From: Planctomycetaceae bacterium
Lineage (GTDB): Bacteria; Planctomycetota; Planctomycetia; Planctomycetales; Planctomycetaceae
NCBI GenBank assembly: GCA_021732415.1
Contig: JAKFVC010000044.1
Coordinates: 18,327-82,326, forward strand
Reading direction: 5' to 3'
DNA length: 64,000 bases
Both the position numbers and the translations under genes were made by a program. Positions 10,402-18,867 of this stretch are shown here, one piece after another; position 1 is the stretch's first letter, and each line of letters opens with the position of its first letter. The notes beneath the pieces were generated by a model. That model worked only from the letters and a program-made list of their open reading frames with translations. It did not search any database and was not told where the DNA came from.

Positions 10402-10432
10402 AGAACCTCACGGAACATCCCCGTGAGGTTCT
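10402..10432 (+). terminator. Intrinsic-terminator-like hairpin after the acidic mini-protein
   Basis: AGAACCTCACGG and CCGTGAGGTTCT form a perfect 12-bp stem around the 7-nt loop AACATCC, followed by TGTGTT. The position is right for ending the transcript of the acidic protein before the esterase gene at 10499. The T-tract is weak. Confidence 0.7.
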
Positions 10433-10498
10433 TGTGTTACAATCTTCTTGCTGGCTCGTCTGTCCGAGGTCTTCCGCAAATCGTGGCAAGGGTAGTCC

Positions 10499-11374
10499 AT
10501 GTCGGTCACGAGGCTATTGTTCGCATGGTGCGTTCTCCCCGGGAAGACCCGCTCTCTTAAGGTCGGAGGGCTGAAGCGGTCCTACCTGATCCATTTGCCC
10601 GAGGGCTACGATTCTCGCACGCCCACGCCCGTGGTCGTGGCCATGCATGGGGCCACGATGAATGGACCGATGATGGCCTGGTTTTCCGGGTTGAGCAAAA
10701 AAGCGGATGAGGCTGGGTTCATTGCCGTGTACCCTGATGGCACGGGCACATTTTCCTCGTTGAATTGGAATGCCGGGACCTGTTGCGGTTCGGCCGTCGA
10801 GAAGAATATCGATGACGTGGGCTTCATCAACGCGATCCTGGACGACTTGATTCAGACCTTCAATGCGGACCCCCGTCGGATTTACATTACGGGCATGTCC
10901 AATGGGGGGATGATGGCCTACCGCATGGCGTCGGAAATGTCGGATCGCATTGCCGCCATCGCGCCGGTTTCCGGTACGATGGGAACGAGAACTTGTAACC
11001 CGAATCGTCCGGTGCCGATCTTGCACGTGCATGGGACTGACGACAAATTCATGCCGTTCGCCGGTGGTCGAAGTCCGTCCGGCAAACTGTTGTATTCAGT
11101 CGATCACTCGATTCAAGCCTGGGTGAAAGCCAACGGGTGCGATGAGACTCCTCACCGGGACGTGTTGTCCAAGGTCGATGACGACATGCGAGTCACCCGT
11201 GCAATATACGGCACGAATCCACATGGGCCCGAGGTGGTGCTGGTCGTGATTGAAGGAGGCGGCCATACCTGGCCGGGGAAGAAGTCCCCCTCGCGAAACC
11301 TCGGTAGGTCGGCGCTCAACATCTCCGCCAATGATCTGATGTGGGAGTTCTTTCAGAAACACCAACTGAAATGA
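10499..11374 (+). CDS. Alpha/beta-hydrolase, PHB depolymerase / feruloyl-esterase-like (LpqC-type)
   Basis: The product has 291 residues. The family pattern is clear: R.Y..HLP.GYD near residue 28, VVVAMHGA at 46-52 (oxyanion-hole region), DDVGFI at 105-110, the nucleophile elbow GMSNGG with Ser134, the acid region HGTDD with Asp181 or Asp182, and the catalytic His256 in GGGHTWPG. That completes a Ser-Asp-His triad of the esterase family including poly(3-hydroxybutyrate) depolymerases and CE1 feruloyl or acetyl-xylan esterases. The substrate cannot be told from sequence. Most relatives are secreted; here the first 15 residues (VTRLLFAWCVLPG) are hydrophobic but short, so export is uncertain and the annotated start may be slightly wrong. 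Confidence 0.85.
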   Translation: MSVTRLLFAWCVLPGKTRSLKVGGLKRSYLIHLPEGYDSRTPTPVVVAMHGATMNGPMMAWFSGLSKKADEAGFIAVYPDGTGTFSSLNWNAGTCCGSAVEKNIDDVGFINAILDDLIQTFNADPRRIYITGMSNGGMMAYRMASEMSDRIAAIAPVSGTMGTRTCNPNRPVPILHVHGTDDKFMPFAGGRSPSGKLLYSVDHSIQAWVKANGCDETPHRDVLSKVDDDMRVTRAIYGTNPHGPEVVLVVIEGGGHTWPGKKSPSRNLGRSALNISANDLMWEFFQKHQLK

Positions 11375-11574
11375 CCGGCTCGGCGTCCATTTTCGAGAAA
11401 TACTCTCGATGCCGACACCCTGATCTAATTCCGATTTTTCTATAGCAAGTTATCGCGATATACTACAAACTGAGATGGTGAGCGCAATCGCACAAAACGC
11501 ACTGAGTAGAATTCGCATTGTATTATTCAATCAAATTCGTGATTTTCGCTACGAACCGTTAGAAGAGAGCCAAC

Positions 11575-11769
11575 ATGAGTACTACGCTCATTCCTACCAC
11601 TGACGAACTAGAAACGATTCGGCATGAACGGTATCGGAAGGCGGCGGAACGTCTGCTCCAGTGGTCACAAGAAGATCACGAGTACGACGAACGTGTCGGT
11701 CAACTATTGGAAATTGAATTGAAAGACGCCGGTCTTCGGTGCGAGGATCGCGATGAACCTGCTGCTTGA
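11575..11769 (+). CDS. Putative antitoxin of a VapBC-like pair
   Basis: A 64-residue protein rich in Glu, Asp and Arg whose last 17 nt overlap the start of the PIN-domain gene. Small size, order (small acidic gene first) and tight overlap are those of type II toxin-antitoxin operons. The sequence runs as a probable helix (ETIRHERYRKAAERLL) followed by an acidic tail; I do not recognise a ribbon-helix-helix or AbrB DNA-binding domain, so autoregulation is unproven. The upstream 200 nt are clearly more AT-rich than the surroundings (TATTATTCAATCAAATTC region), which fits a mobile module. Confidence 0.6.
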   Translation: MSTTLIPTTDELETIRHERYRKAAERLLQWSQEDHEYDERVGQLLEIELKDAGLRCEDRDEPAA

Positions 11770-12541
11770 CACCGGCATCTTGGGCCAATTGTGTCATCCT
11801 TCTAAACAGACCAACCAAGAAGTGAGAGATTGGATTGCGGCAATTCTGACCAGTGGCTCCGAAGATCGTGTCTATTTGCCCGAGCTCTGTGACTACGAAC
11901 TGCGCCGGAAACTGCTTCATCTCGTTCGAAAAGGTCAATCGTCCCCGCGCAGCATCCAACGGCTTGATGAACTGTGTGAACTGCTGGAGTACCTGCCTCT
12001 CGACACCGAGACGCTACGAAAGGCGGCCGAGTTTTGGGCCGACTCACGATTACGAGGGAATCCGACTGCGGCTGACATCGCTCTCGACGGAGATGTTATC
12101 CTCGCAGCTCAAGCTGCAATGGTTGGTGGCACAATCGTGACGACAAATCGCAGCCATCTGTCGCAGTTTGTGTCTGCTCGTGATCGATCAGAAATACTCT
12201 GGGCCTATGTTTTCGTCTGTATCCGAGGGCCTGTTGATAACTTGGCATTCGATTGGAAAGACCATTTCGTAGTCCGAGATTCTCAAGGCCGCAATTGGCA
12301 TTGTCGTCATGAGGCAACGTGGAACAGTCGGGACGAGATGGAAAGCAACGAACTTATTGCTCGCCTTCAAATCGACTTTTCTGACGTGGGCTCAATGTAC
12401 AAAAAATTGTTCGCAACGGGCCATGGAACGGAGGACGGAACGATCATCCTAACTCCAATCACCGTCGGTACCATTCCAATCTCTCAAAAGAGACTTCGGG
12501 ACGATCTTGTTGAGTCTCTTGGCGAATCTTCGAACGATTAG
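11753..12541 (+). CDS. PIN-domain RNase toxin (VapC-like) with about 115-residue C-terminal extension
   Basis: The product has 262 residues. Residues 1-145 form a PIN domain: MNLLLDTGIL with Asp6, YELRRKL with Glu49, ALDGDVILAAQA with Asp112 and Asp114, and TTNRSHLSQF around Asn132. These are the acidic residues that bind metal in VapC ribonucleases. Typical VapC proteins stop shortly after this point; here about 115 more residues follow (from WAYVFVCIRGP), with no family I recognise. No stop or frameshift separates the two parts. The stop codon overlaps that of the convergent LRR lipoprotein gene by 4 nt. Toxin activity is inferred from the PIN fold and the antitoxin-like partner. Confidence 0.75.
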   Translation: MNLLLDTGILGQLCHPSKQTNQEVRDWIAAILTSGSEDRVYLPELCDYELRRKLLHLVRKGQSSPRSIQRLDELCELLEYLPLDTETLRKAAEFWADSRLRGNPTAADIALDGDVILAAQAAMVGGTIVTTNRSHLSQFVSARDRSEILWAYVFVCIRGPVDNLAFDWKDHFVVRDSQGRNWHCRHEATWNSRDEMESNELIARLQIDFSDVGSMYKKLFATGHGTEDGTIILTPITVGTIPISQKRLRDDLVESLGESSND

Positions 12542-13896
12542 GGCGCCCCTGCTTCACCTTCGCCCGATGCTCCAGACATTCCAAGATCCAGCTTTGACCA
12601 TTTCTTGGATTCGAGTTTCTTCAGCCCCTCGGGTGTGACCGAGCCGTTGTCTTTGAACGTCAATGATTGCAGACTGGAGATTTTCAACAGTTTGTCGATC
12701 GTACTGTCGGTGACTCCCGTTGCTCGGATTGACAGCTCTTTCAGATTAGGAAGTGTGGCGATCACGTCCACTGTGGCGTCGGTCATCTGGGGAACGGTCC
12801 AGATATCGAGCAACTCCAGCGACTTGAGATTTGCCAGATGCGTCAGGCCCGAGTCGCTGACTGAGGAGAGTTCGTGCAGGTAGAGACGGCGTAGCTTGGG
12901 GAGATCATCGAAGACTTCCATGGCCCGATCATCGACGTTCGGCAGGTCTCGCAAGGTCAACCGGATCAGTCCCATTCCCTTGAGTGCCAGGACGCCTTCC
13001 GAACCGAAGCCCTGGCAGCGGAAGATTTCGAGTTGCGAGAGTTTGCTGAGTTTGGCGAGGTGCTGGCCAGACTGATCGGAAACGGCGAAATCCTGAATCA
13101 GCAACGATTCCAGGGATTGATTGCGAGCGAGAGATTCCAATCCCGAATCGGTGACCGCCGTACTGCGATGCTTGAGAGCCGTGAGCTTCGGCAGATCCGC
13201 AACGACGTCCAGGGCCATGTCGCCCGCTTCCATGTTGCCGCGCAAGTCGAGCGAACGGAGGTCCTTCAGTTTTTCAAAGCGCTGGGACCCGATATCGTCG
13301 ACTCTGTTTTGCACCAATGTCAGACGCTGGAGTTTGCTCAAATCGCTAATGATCTTGACCACCCCTTTGGTCACGTTGGTGTTGGAGGACAGGTCCAGGT
13401 CGGTGAGATTGGGAAACGATTTGACGATCATCTGCACCGTGACGTCGTTGATCCCCGAATTGGTCAACGCCAGATTGGTGAGACCTTTCAAGCCGCTCAA
13501 CTTGGCCGCCATTTCGTCATTCAGAGTGCGGCAATTGAAGATCTGGAGTTTTTTCAGATCGCTGAGTTTACCGAACAGCGTCAAGTCCTCGGCGGTGAGA
13601 TTGGAGCCGTCTTGAATCGAGATCTCAGTCAACAAGTCGCCGTCTTTCGGCGTGTATTTGGCACGAGCCCCCAAGGCGTCGATCCGCGCCTTCGCGGCCT
13701 TCACGTCGTCTGCGTTGGCGGTGGATGGAGAGGCCGCGGCGGCGGCGGGCGGAGCTGCAGGTTTCGCAGGAGTCGGATTGGTCGTGGGGGGAGTCGCACC
13801 TCCACCAGCCCCGTCAGGTTTCGTGCATCCCGTCAGACAGAACAAACCCATTACCATGCCGGCAACGATGCCGTGCGACCAATGCGAACTCACCAT
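12538..13896 (-). CDS. Leucine-rich-repeat lipoprotein
   Basis: The product has 452 residues if started at ATG 13896; a start 12 codons upstream is possible but places extra residues before the signal. The N-terminus is a lipoprotein signal, GMVMGLFCLTGC, with the lipidated Cys24, then a Pro/Ala-rich linker. From about residue 110 to the end run roughly a dozen LRRs of 23-25 residues (L..L.L.....T and D..L..L...L..L patterns), of the cysteine-free bacterial type often seen in planctomycete envelope proteins. A protein-binding role at the membrane is likely; the partner is unknown. It converges with the PIN toxin gene. Confidence 0.85.
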   Translation of the reverse strand: MVSSHWSHGIVAGMVMGLFCLTGCTKPDGAGGGATPPTTNPTPAKPAAPPAAAAASPSTANADDVKAAKARIDALGARAKYTPKDGDLLTEISIQDGSNLTAEDLTLFGKLSDLKKLQIFNCRTLNDEMAAKLSGLKGLTNLALTNSGINDVTVQMIVKSFPNLTDLDLSSNTNVTKGVVKIISDLSKLQRLTLVQNRVDDIGSQRFEKLKDLRSLDLRGNMEAGDMALDVVADLPKLTALKHRSTAVTDSGLESLARNQSLESLLIQDFAVSDQSGQHLAKLSKLSQLEIFRCQGFGSEGVLALKGMGLIRLTLRDLPNVDDRAMEVFDDLPKLRRLYLHELSSVSDSGLTHLANLKSLELLDIWTVPQMTDATVDVIATLPNLKELSIRATGVTDSTIDKLLKISSLQSLTFKDNGSVTPEGLKKLESKKWSKLDLGMSGASGEGEAGAP

Positions 13897-13988
13897 GATT
13901 CTTGCCTTATTCAACGAAAAGATTGGGCGCACGCGAACCGCGTGCGCCCAATTTCATACAGACATAACACGTTGATCAGGTGAGTTGG

Positions 13989-14050
13989 GCCCCGTGGCCG
14001 ACGCTGCCAGCGTCGGTGTTCGCAGACGCTAGCAGCGTCTGCCACGGGGC
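13989..14050. repeat. REPIN-like inverted repeat, family A, copy 2 (best copy)
   Basis: Outer arms GCCCCGTGGC and GCCACGGGGC enclose two 8-bp, 3-nt-loop hairpins: CCGACGCT-GCC-AGCGTCGG and CAGACGCT-AGC-AGCGTCTG. One base pair differs between them in a compensated way (C-G against A-T), as expected if the folded form matters. GGTGAG and CTCACC extend the pairing outward. It lies between the LRR gene and the oxidoreductase gene, both on the minus strand. Confidence 0.9.
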
Positions 14051-14066
14051 TCACCTGCTTCACAGA

Positions 14067-15551
14067 CTAATCCAACTTGTGACCTTCGGCATACACCGGC
14101 TTGATCAGATCCGCAACCTTCGGCGTCTTGAGTGACGCGAGGTTGGTGACCTTCAGGCCCTTGGCGTCCCATTCGACCTTCTCGCCCCAGTCGCCCATCG
14201 CGCCTTCGGCACCGCCCGTGGCCGCCGCCCAGACGGCGAGATTGCCCAACAGGATCGTTTCCGTCAGCGGGCCAGCGCGATCGATGAAGTTCGACTTGGC
14301 GATCTTCGGATCGTTGGCTCGCTTGGCACGGAACAACTCGTACATGTTGTTGAGGTCGTTGTTTCCCTTGTTCTCGGCCTTTTCGTATTCAACCTTGACC
14401 TTCTCGACACCTTTCAACTGGTAGACGCCACAGTAGTCGTCCGAGCTGTAGAAGGCTCCCTTTTCACCGACGACCATCACACCGCTGTCCGAGACATTGG
14501 TGATGCCGTGCTTGGCGAAGACTTCCATGGGGGGCTTGTTGCCCTTGCGGTCATACCACCAGAAGGGAATCGCGGGCCGTTCTTTGGTCTCGGCATATTC
14601 GAACTTGATGATCGAACTGGCGGGAAAGCTGTCGAAGTCGTGTCCGGTCGACTTGGCGACCACCGAGATCGGATCACGCAATCCGCACGAAGCGAACGGC
14701 ACGGTCAACTGGTGGCAAGCCATATCACCCAGGGCACCGGTACCGAAGTCCCACCACCCGCGGTGTTGGAACGTGTGGTAGAGACCGGGCCAGTATTCGC
14801 GCGGCGGGGCGACACCCAGCCAGTTCTTCCAGTCGACGCGTTCCAGCGCCTTGGCGATTTCTTCCTTCTTCTTTTCGATCAGCTTCTCGGCATTTTCGGG
14901 ATCGTCCTTCTTCGCTTGTGCGGCGAACTTGTCGAGAGTCATCCGGCGACCGGGACCTTGTGCCCAGACGGGACGATTCGACCAGGCGAACACTTCCTTC
15001 AGCGTACCGAGGACACCCGACTGAATCTGGGCGATGGCTTCACGCGAAGAATCGAGGGCTGTGCCCTGATTACCCATCTGCGTGCAGACGCCCGTTTCCT
15101 TGGCGACTTCCGCGAGTTTCCGGGCTTCGTAGATCGTCCGGGTCAACGGCTTCTGCGTGTAGCAGCTGATTCCCAATCGCATACAGGCCAGGGTGATCGG
15201 ACCATGCATGTGGTCGGGGGTGCTGATGGTGGCGATGTCGATCTTCTTGCCGAACTTCTCCAGCAATTCGCGATAGTCGGTGAACTTCTCGGCGTCCGCG
15301 AAGCCTTTCGATTTGCCTTTGCTCTCGAGGGTATTGCGATCGACGTCGCAAATCGCGAGGACCTTACCGAATTCCGCCGCGTGGGCTGAGTCGCTACCAC
15401 CCTTACCGCCGACGCCAAAGTTGACGACATTGAGTTGCTCATTGGCCGAGCGTTCCTGGCCGCGAAGATCGACAGATCCCCCGACGAACAGCGCGGCTCC
15501 AATCGCCGATGTATTTTGAAGGAACTCGCGACGCGACGTTTGCGTTCTCAT
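14067..15551 (-). CDS. Exported Gfo/Idh/MocA-family oxidoreductase
   Basis: The product has 494 residues. The start at ATG 15551 is preceded by AGGAGAG, and the protein begins with a twin-arginine signal (SRREFLQ with Arg7-Arg8, then a hydrophobic AIGAALFVGG). An NAD(P)-binding Rossmann half follows: VVNFGVGGKGG, AICDVDR, STPDHMHGP, and TQKPLT in place of the usual EKP motif. The C-terminal half is the alpha/beta domain of the family. Planctomycete genomes carry many such twin-arginine-exported members, presumably acting on sugars or glycosides in the periplasm with a bound cofactor. The substrate is unknown. No partner gene sits within the same transcription unit. Confidence 0.85.
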   Translation of the reverse strand: MRTQTSRREFLQNTSAIGAALFVGGSVDLRGQERSANEQLNVVNFGVGGKGGSDSAHAAEFGKVLAICDVDRNTLESKGKSKGFADAEKFTDYRELLEKFGKKIDIATISTPDHMHGPITLACMRLGISCYTQKPLTRTIYEARKLAEVAKETGVCTQMGNQGTALDSSREAIAQIQSGVLGTLKEVFAWSNRPVWAQGPGRRMTLDKFAAQAKKDDPENAEKLIEKKKEEIAKALERVDWKNWLGVAPPREYWPGLYHTFQHRGWWDFGTGALGDMACHQLTVPFASCGLRDPISVVAKSTGHDFDSFPASSIIKFEYAETKERPAIPFWWYDRKGNKPPMEVFAKHGITNVSDSGVMVVGEKGAFYSSDDYCGVYQLKGVEKVKVEYEKAENKGNNDLNNMYELFRAKRANDPKIAKSNFIDRAGPLTETILLGNLAVWAAATGGAEGAMGDWGEKVEWDAKGLKVTNLASLKTPKVADLIKPVYAEGHKLD

Positions 15552-15802
15552 ACGTCTCTCCTGGCGGTATAACTTGTGATGTGGCAAATCGGTGAGCGGC
15601 AGTCTGTCTGCCCAACAACCAGAAATCCTAATCAACTCCGCCGAAACTTTACAGCAAGAGCATCATCCGCAGGCTTTCCGGTTGGTGAATGTGTCTTCAA
15701 GTTGTATGATTGGTCATGAACAAACCGTCATAATCTCGACCCGTGCCCGAGGCAGGTTAGCGGGTCTGCGTCAGTGATGGCCCGCGTTCCGGGAGTCGAA
15801 CG
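15552..15802. promoter_or_regulatory. Divergent promoter region
   Basis: This 250-nt gap lies between the divergent oxidoreductase and propeller-like genes. AGGAGAG at its left edge is the ribosome site of the minus-strand gene. I see no inverted repeat and no convincing small gene. Confidence 0.4.
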
Positions 15803-17344
15803 ATGAGACACCTGAGATCCTGCTTGTTCGCGGTATTGGCGGGGTTGATTGCTCAACCGGCCCTGGCAGTCGACCCGCAAAGTGTCGATACGTCCAAACC
15901 GATTGTCCTCGATAAGGGAGTCCATCTTCTGTTGGACGACCATCTCATTGTGAGCAGTGCCGGGGTGAATCGCCGGGTGTTCTCACCGCAGCGATTTCTC
16001 ACCGAGCCTGTCGTCACGGGCAGCCTGGAGCATCAGAACTGGCAACCGTTTTTCACCGTGTTGCGTGATCCGGCGACACCTTCCGGCAAGCCATTTCGGA
16101 TGTGGTACAACGTCGACACAGTCGATGATCCTGCCGATGGCGCCTATTTTGGCGTGACCGGCTATTTGGAGTCGTCAGATGGTATCCGCTGGCCTGGTCC
16201 CTATGAGCGTCTCAATTCGCTGACCGTTGACGGCCGAGTGCGATTTGGAGCCAGCGTGGTCGACGATGGGCCCCGAGCTCGGACGTCGGCAGAACGCTAT
16301 AAGATGCTGTACTTCGATGCCGGATCGCTCGTCGGTCCGCGTGTCGCGTTTTCGCCCGATGGTCGGCAATGGACCCTGCACAATGGCGGTAAGCCTGTGC
16401 TGCCCGTGAATAACGGCGACGACATCTGGAACGCCGGATTCGATCCCCTTCGGCAACGTTATTTCCTGATCGGCAAGATTTACGGGCCTCATACCTGGAC
16501 CAACGTGGAAGGCAAACAGGTCACCGCCACGATTCGTCGCTATTTCACGAGTTTCAGTTCGGACTTCAAGAGCTGGAGCGAGCCGAAGATGGTCTACTCG
16601 CCGGATGAAAAGGACTCGGGAATCACACAGTGGTATGGCAGTGCCGGGTTGCTGGTCCGCGGCAAGTTGATGATCTCGTTCTTGCGAGTGCTACGCGATG
16701 ATCTCTCGCCGGAAGGCGTACCCGCAGAGGCGATCGAGGCCAACACGCGCGGCAAAGCTGGGCTGGGGGCTTCCGGATTGGGAGCCTCGGGAGGCTCGGG
16801 AATGGGTTATACGGTCCTGACGTGGACCCGCGACGGCGAGACGTGGCACCGCGATCGGCACACCAACAAGTTTCTGGGGCCTGACCCTCGAGTCGGAACT
16901 TGGGACCATGCCATGTCATGGGTGGGAAGTTCGGTTGAAGTGGGAGATGAGGTCTACCTCTACTACGCCGGCTATCGTTGGGGCCATAAGTATCGACACT
17001 CAGTCGACCGGCAGTTGGGCGTGGTGAAAATGAAGCGGGATCGGTATGTCGCACGCGAGGCGGGAGAAAAAAAAGGAACCTTTACGACGCCGACAGTCAC
17101 CGTGGAGGGAGATGCTTTGAGGCTCAATGTCGACTCCCCCAACGGCGAAGTACGAGTTCAGATCACCAATGTTGCTGGCGAACCAGTCCCTGGTTTTGGT
17201 TTTCAGGATTGTCAGCCCATCGCGACCGATTCCCTGACTGCGGAGGTGGCGTGGGCCAAACCCCTGTCTACGCTACGCGGGAAGTCGGTTCGTTTGGTGT
17301 TCGAACTTTCGAATGCACGTCTGTTTGCATTCGAAGTTCAATAG
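15803..17344 (+). CDS. Secreted protein, probable five-bladed beta-propeller glycoside-hydrolase-like
   Basis: The product has 513 residues with a clear signal peptide (MRHLRSCLFAVLAGLIAQ, cleavage near ALA-VD, about residue 22). Repeated patterns of short strands with Asp and Trp (FRMWYNVDT, MLYFDAG, SPDGRQWTLHNGG, NAGFDPLRQRYFLIGK, DEVYLYYAGYRWG) look like the blades of GH32/GH43-type propellers, and the C-terminal 90 residues read as a beta-sandwich (VTVEGDALRLNVDSPNGEVRV). This two-domain shape is common in secreted planctomycete proteins next to carbohydrate genes. I cannot name the catalytic acids with confidence, so an enzymatic role is inferred only. Confidence 0.65.
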   Translation: MRHLRSCLFAVLAGLIAQPALAVDPQSVDTSKPIVLDKGVHLLLDDHLIVSSAGVNRRVFSPQRFLTEPVVTGSLEHQNWQPFFTVLRDPATPSGKPFRMWYNVDTVDDPADGAYFGVTGYLESSDGIRWPGPYERLNSLTVDGRVRFGASVVDDGPRARTSAERYKMLYFDAGSLVGPRVAFSPDGRQWTLHNGGKPVLPVNNGDDIWNAGFDPLRQRYFLIGKIYGPHTWTNVEGKQVTATIRRYFTSFSSDFKSWSEPKMVYSPDEKDSGITQWYGSAGLLVRGKLMISFLRVLRDDLSPEGVPAEAIEANTRGKAGLGASGLGASGGSGMGYTVLTWTRDGETWHRDRHTNKFLGPDPRVGTWDHAMSWVGSSVEVGDEVYLYYAGYRWGHKYRHSVDRQLGVVKMKRDRYVAREAGEKKGTFTTPTVTVEGDALRLNVDSPNGEVRVQITNVAGEPVPGFGFQDCQPIATDSLTAEVAWAKPLSTLRGKSVRLVFELSNARLFAFEVQ

Positions 17345-17429
17345 ATCGCGTCGACAGGTCGGCGCGGCTGGGTTCGGATGGAAAGTGTCACAGCCTGAAT
17401 CTTAAGTTGCTTACGATGGTGGACCAATC

Positions 17430-18775
17430 ATGTTTCAGCTTTCACTGATACTCGCCGCGCTCATGATGCTGACTGCTCATATTCCATACCTGTTGCGACC
17501 GCGCTGGATGCCGGTGGTGGCCTTTCTGATCTGGGGCAGCCTGTGGTTCTGTGTGGTGTATATCGCGAATAACGCGGGCCATCCACCGGCTGTCGTATGG
17601 CTGTTTTGGATATTACTGCTGGCCACTCCGATTGCTCGTTTGGCGAAACTGCATTGGGGTTGGTTTGAAGCGATCTGCCTCTCCTGCACGTTGGTCGCCT
17701 ATGGCATCTCCCTGTACGAGTTCATGCCGGCCTACCACGAGCATCAGGAATTGCTCGCCAGGTACCCCGCGACTGATCTGAAACCCAGGCTCGCATATGA
17801 GCACCGTACCGCCCTGTCGACCCCGGCTGATTCCAACAGCACCGCAGACGTCTTCAGCACGGCGACCAGCGAGCGGCCACTTTACAGCATGAAAATGCTC
17901 AAGGAACTGGACGACAGATCGCGAGAATACCTCGACCTGGGGACTTTCCGCATCGAGTACCGTAAGAACGACCGCCGTCTGGCGTTTGGAGCGTTGATGA
18001 AAGTCCACGTGGGTTTCGTCGCCGACTTCATCGCCCAACCGGGGCTCGGGCGTAGTCGTTTGCCAGGTATCAAACTTCTCCGCAAAGCCGACTTGAAATC
18101 AAGTTTTGAAGACATCGATTTGGACGCACCTCCCGAGCGGATTGACCAACCTGACCGTCAGCATGATGAAATTGACTCATCGAGCAACGGACCTCATGCG
18201 GATCAGGCCGCGGGGCAGGACCCGGCGGCGCTACAAAAACATGATTTAACCGCATCCGACCGACTTCCGGGAAACGACACCCTGGAGTCGTTTCATCGTG
18301 ACAGCATCACCAATTTCGTGCCACTGAATTCATTAGGTGGAGTCAACGACAGGCTGGAGGCCAGAGGCTTTCTGTCACACGCGTTTCATCTCGCCCCTGA
18401 TAACCTAAACGTCAGTTATGAGACGTTCGGGTGGAGATTCGCGCGATTAGAACTGGTCAGCCTCCTCAAGCATCAACCACCAGCGGCGTATGTGTCGGAG
18501 CACCTGCCATGGATGAACTACGGGACGCTCCAACTCGCGCCATCACACGGTTTGAGTCGGACGCAATTGCAAAACTGGTTGCCGGCGAAGAACTGGTTCT
18601 CGACCAGCCCAATGGTCGTGAGCTTCACGTGCTGGGCTCAATTCGAGCGATCGCCGCGTGCCGCGAATGCCATCAGGTTCCGCTGGGAGGACTCCTCGGA
18701 GCGTTTACTTACACGTTCACACTCGAATCGTTCCGCAGACCAGGCGAAGAGAAAAAGGTGGCCACGCGAGAGTGA
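17430..18775 (+). pseudogene. Membrane protein with C-terminal CxxCH motif, broken by a 1-nt frameshift
   Basis: From 17430 the frame encodes three or four membrane helices in the first 95 residues (LSLILAALMMLTA, VVAFLIWGSLWFCVVYI, VVWLFWILLLATPI, AICLSCTLVAYGI), then a soluble domain up to ELVSLLKHQPPAAYVSEHLP. There it shifts into nonsense ending at 18794. The sensible continuation is in the +2 frame from about 18509: MDELRDAPTRAITRFE, then a Cys-Arg-Glu-Cys-His haem-c type motif and GGLLGAFTYTF, ending at 18775. Loss of a single base in the CCN codon at 18507-18509 explains this. Either the gene is decaying or the assembly has an indel. The function is unknown; a membrane-anchored c-type haem protein is my inference. 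Confidence 0.7.
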
Positions 18776-18789
18776 TCACTCGCGTGGCC
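18760..18789 (+). terminator. Hairpin at the 3' end of the frameshifted gene
   Basis: GGCCACGCGAG and CTCGCGTGGCC form a perfect 11-bp stem around AGTGATCA. It overlaps the last codons of the restored frame and has no T-tract on either side. Confidence 0.5.
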
Positions 18790-18790
18790 T

Positions 18791-18866
18791 GTAGGATGGC
18801 CGCCCCGGCCGTCTTCTTCGTATTCTCAAGATCTCAAAAAGGGACGGGCAAGAGTGCCCATCCTAC
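18791..18866. repeat. REPIN-like inverted repeat, family K, copy 1
   Basis: The arms start GTAGGATGG and end CCATCCTAC. The left hairpin is GATGGCCG-CCC-CGGCCGTC; the right one, read on the minus strand, is GATGGGCA-CTCT-TGCCCGTC. Stem bases differ but both pair over 8 positions with a shared T-G wobble. GTAG stands at the foot of both hairpins. It ends 2 nt before the DUF1552 stop codon. Confidence 0.75.
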
Positions 18867-18867
18867 G

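Noticed and set aside
10097..10489. Minus-strand frames opposite the acidic mini-protein (a His/Arg-rich one and a very hydrophobic Val/Ile one)
   Set aside because: They are the reverse complement of GAC/GAT codon runs, which read as GTC/ATC (Val, Ile) or CGT/CAT-like codons (Arg, His) in other frames. Composition alone explains them.
13033..13983. 316-codon plus-strand frame opposite the LRR lipoprotein
   Set aside because: It is antisense to a gene with a lipobox and regular LRR pattern; its own sequence shows only periodicity mirrored from the repeats.
14508..15389. 293-codon plus-strand frame opposite the exported oxidoreductase
   Set aside because: Antisense shadow of a gene with clear Tat signal, ribosome site and family motifs on the minus strand; no recognisable protein features.
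7788..18775. Insertion sequence or prophage around the toxin-antitoxin pair
   Set aside because: No transposase, integrase, terminal inverted repeats or target duplications could be seen on either side; only a local AT-rich leader.
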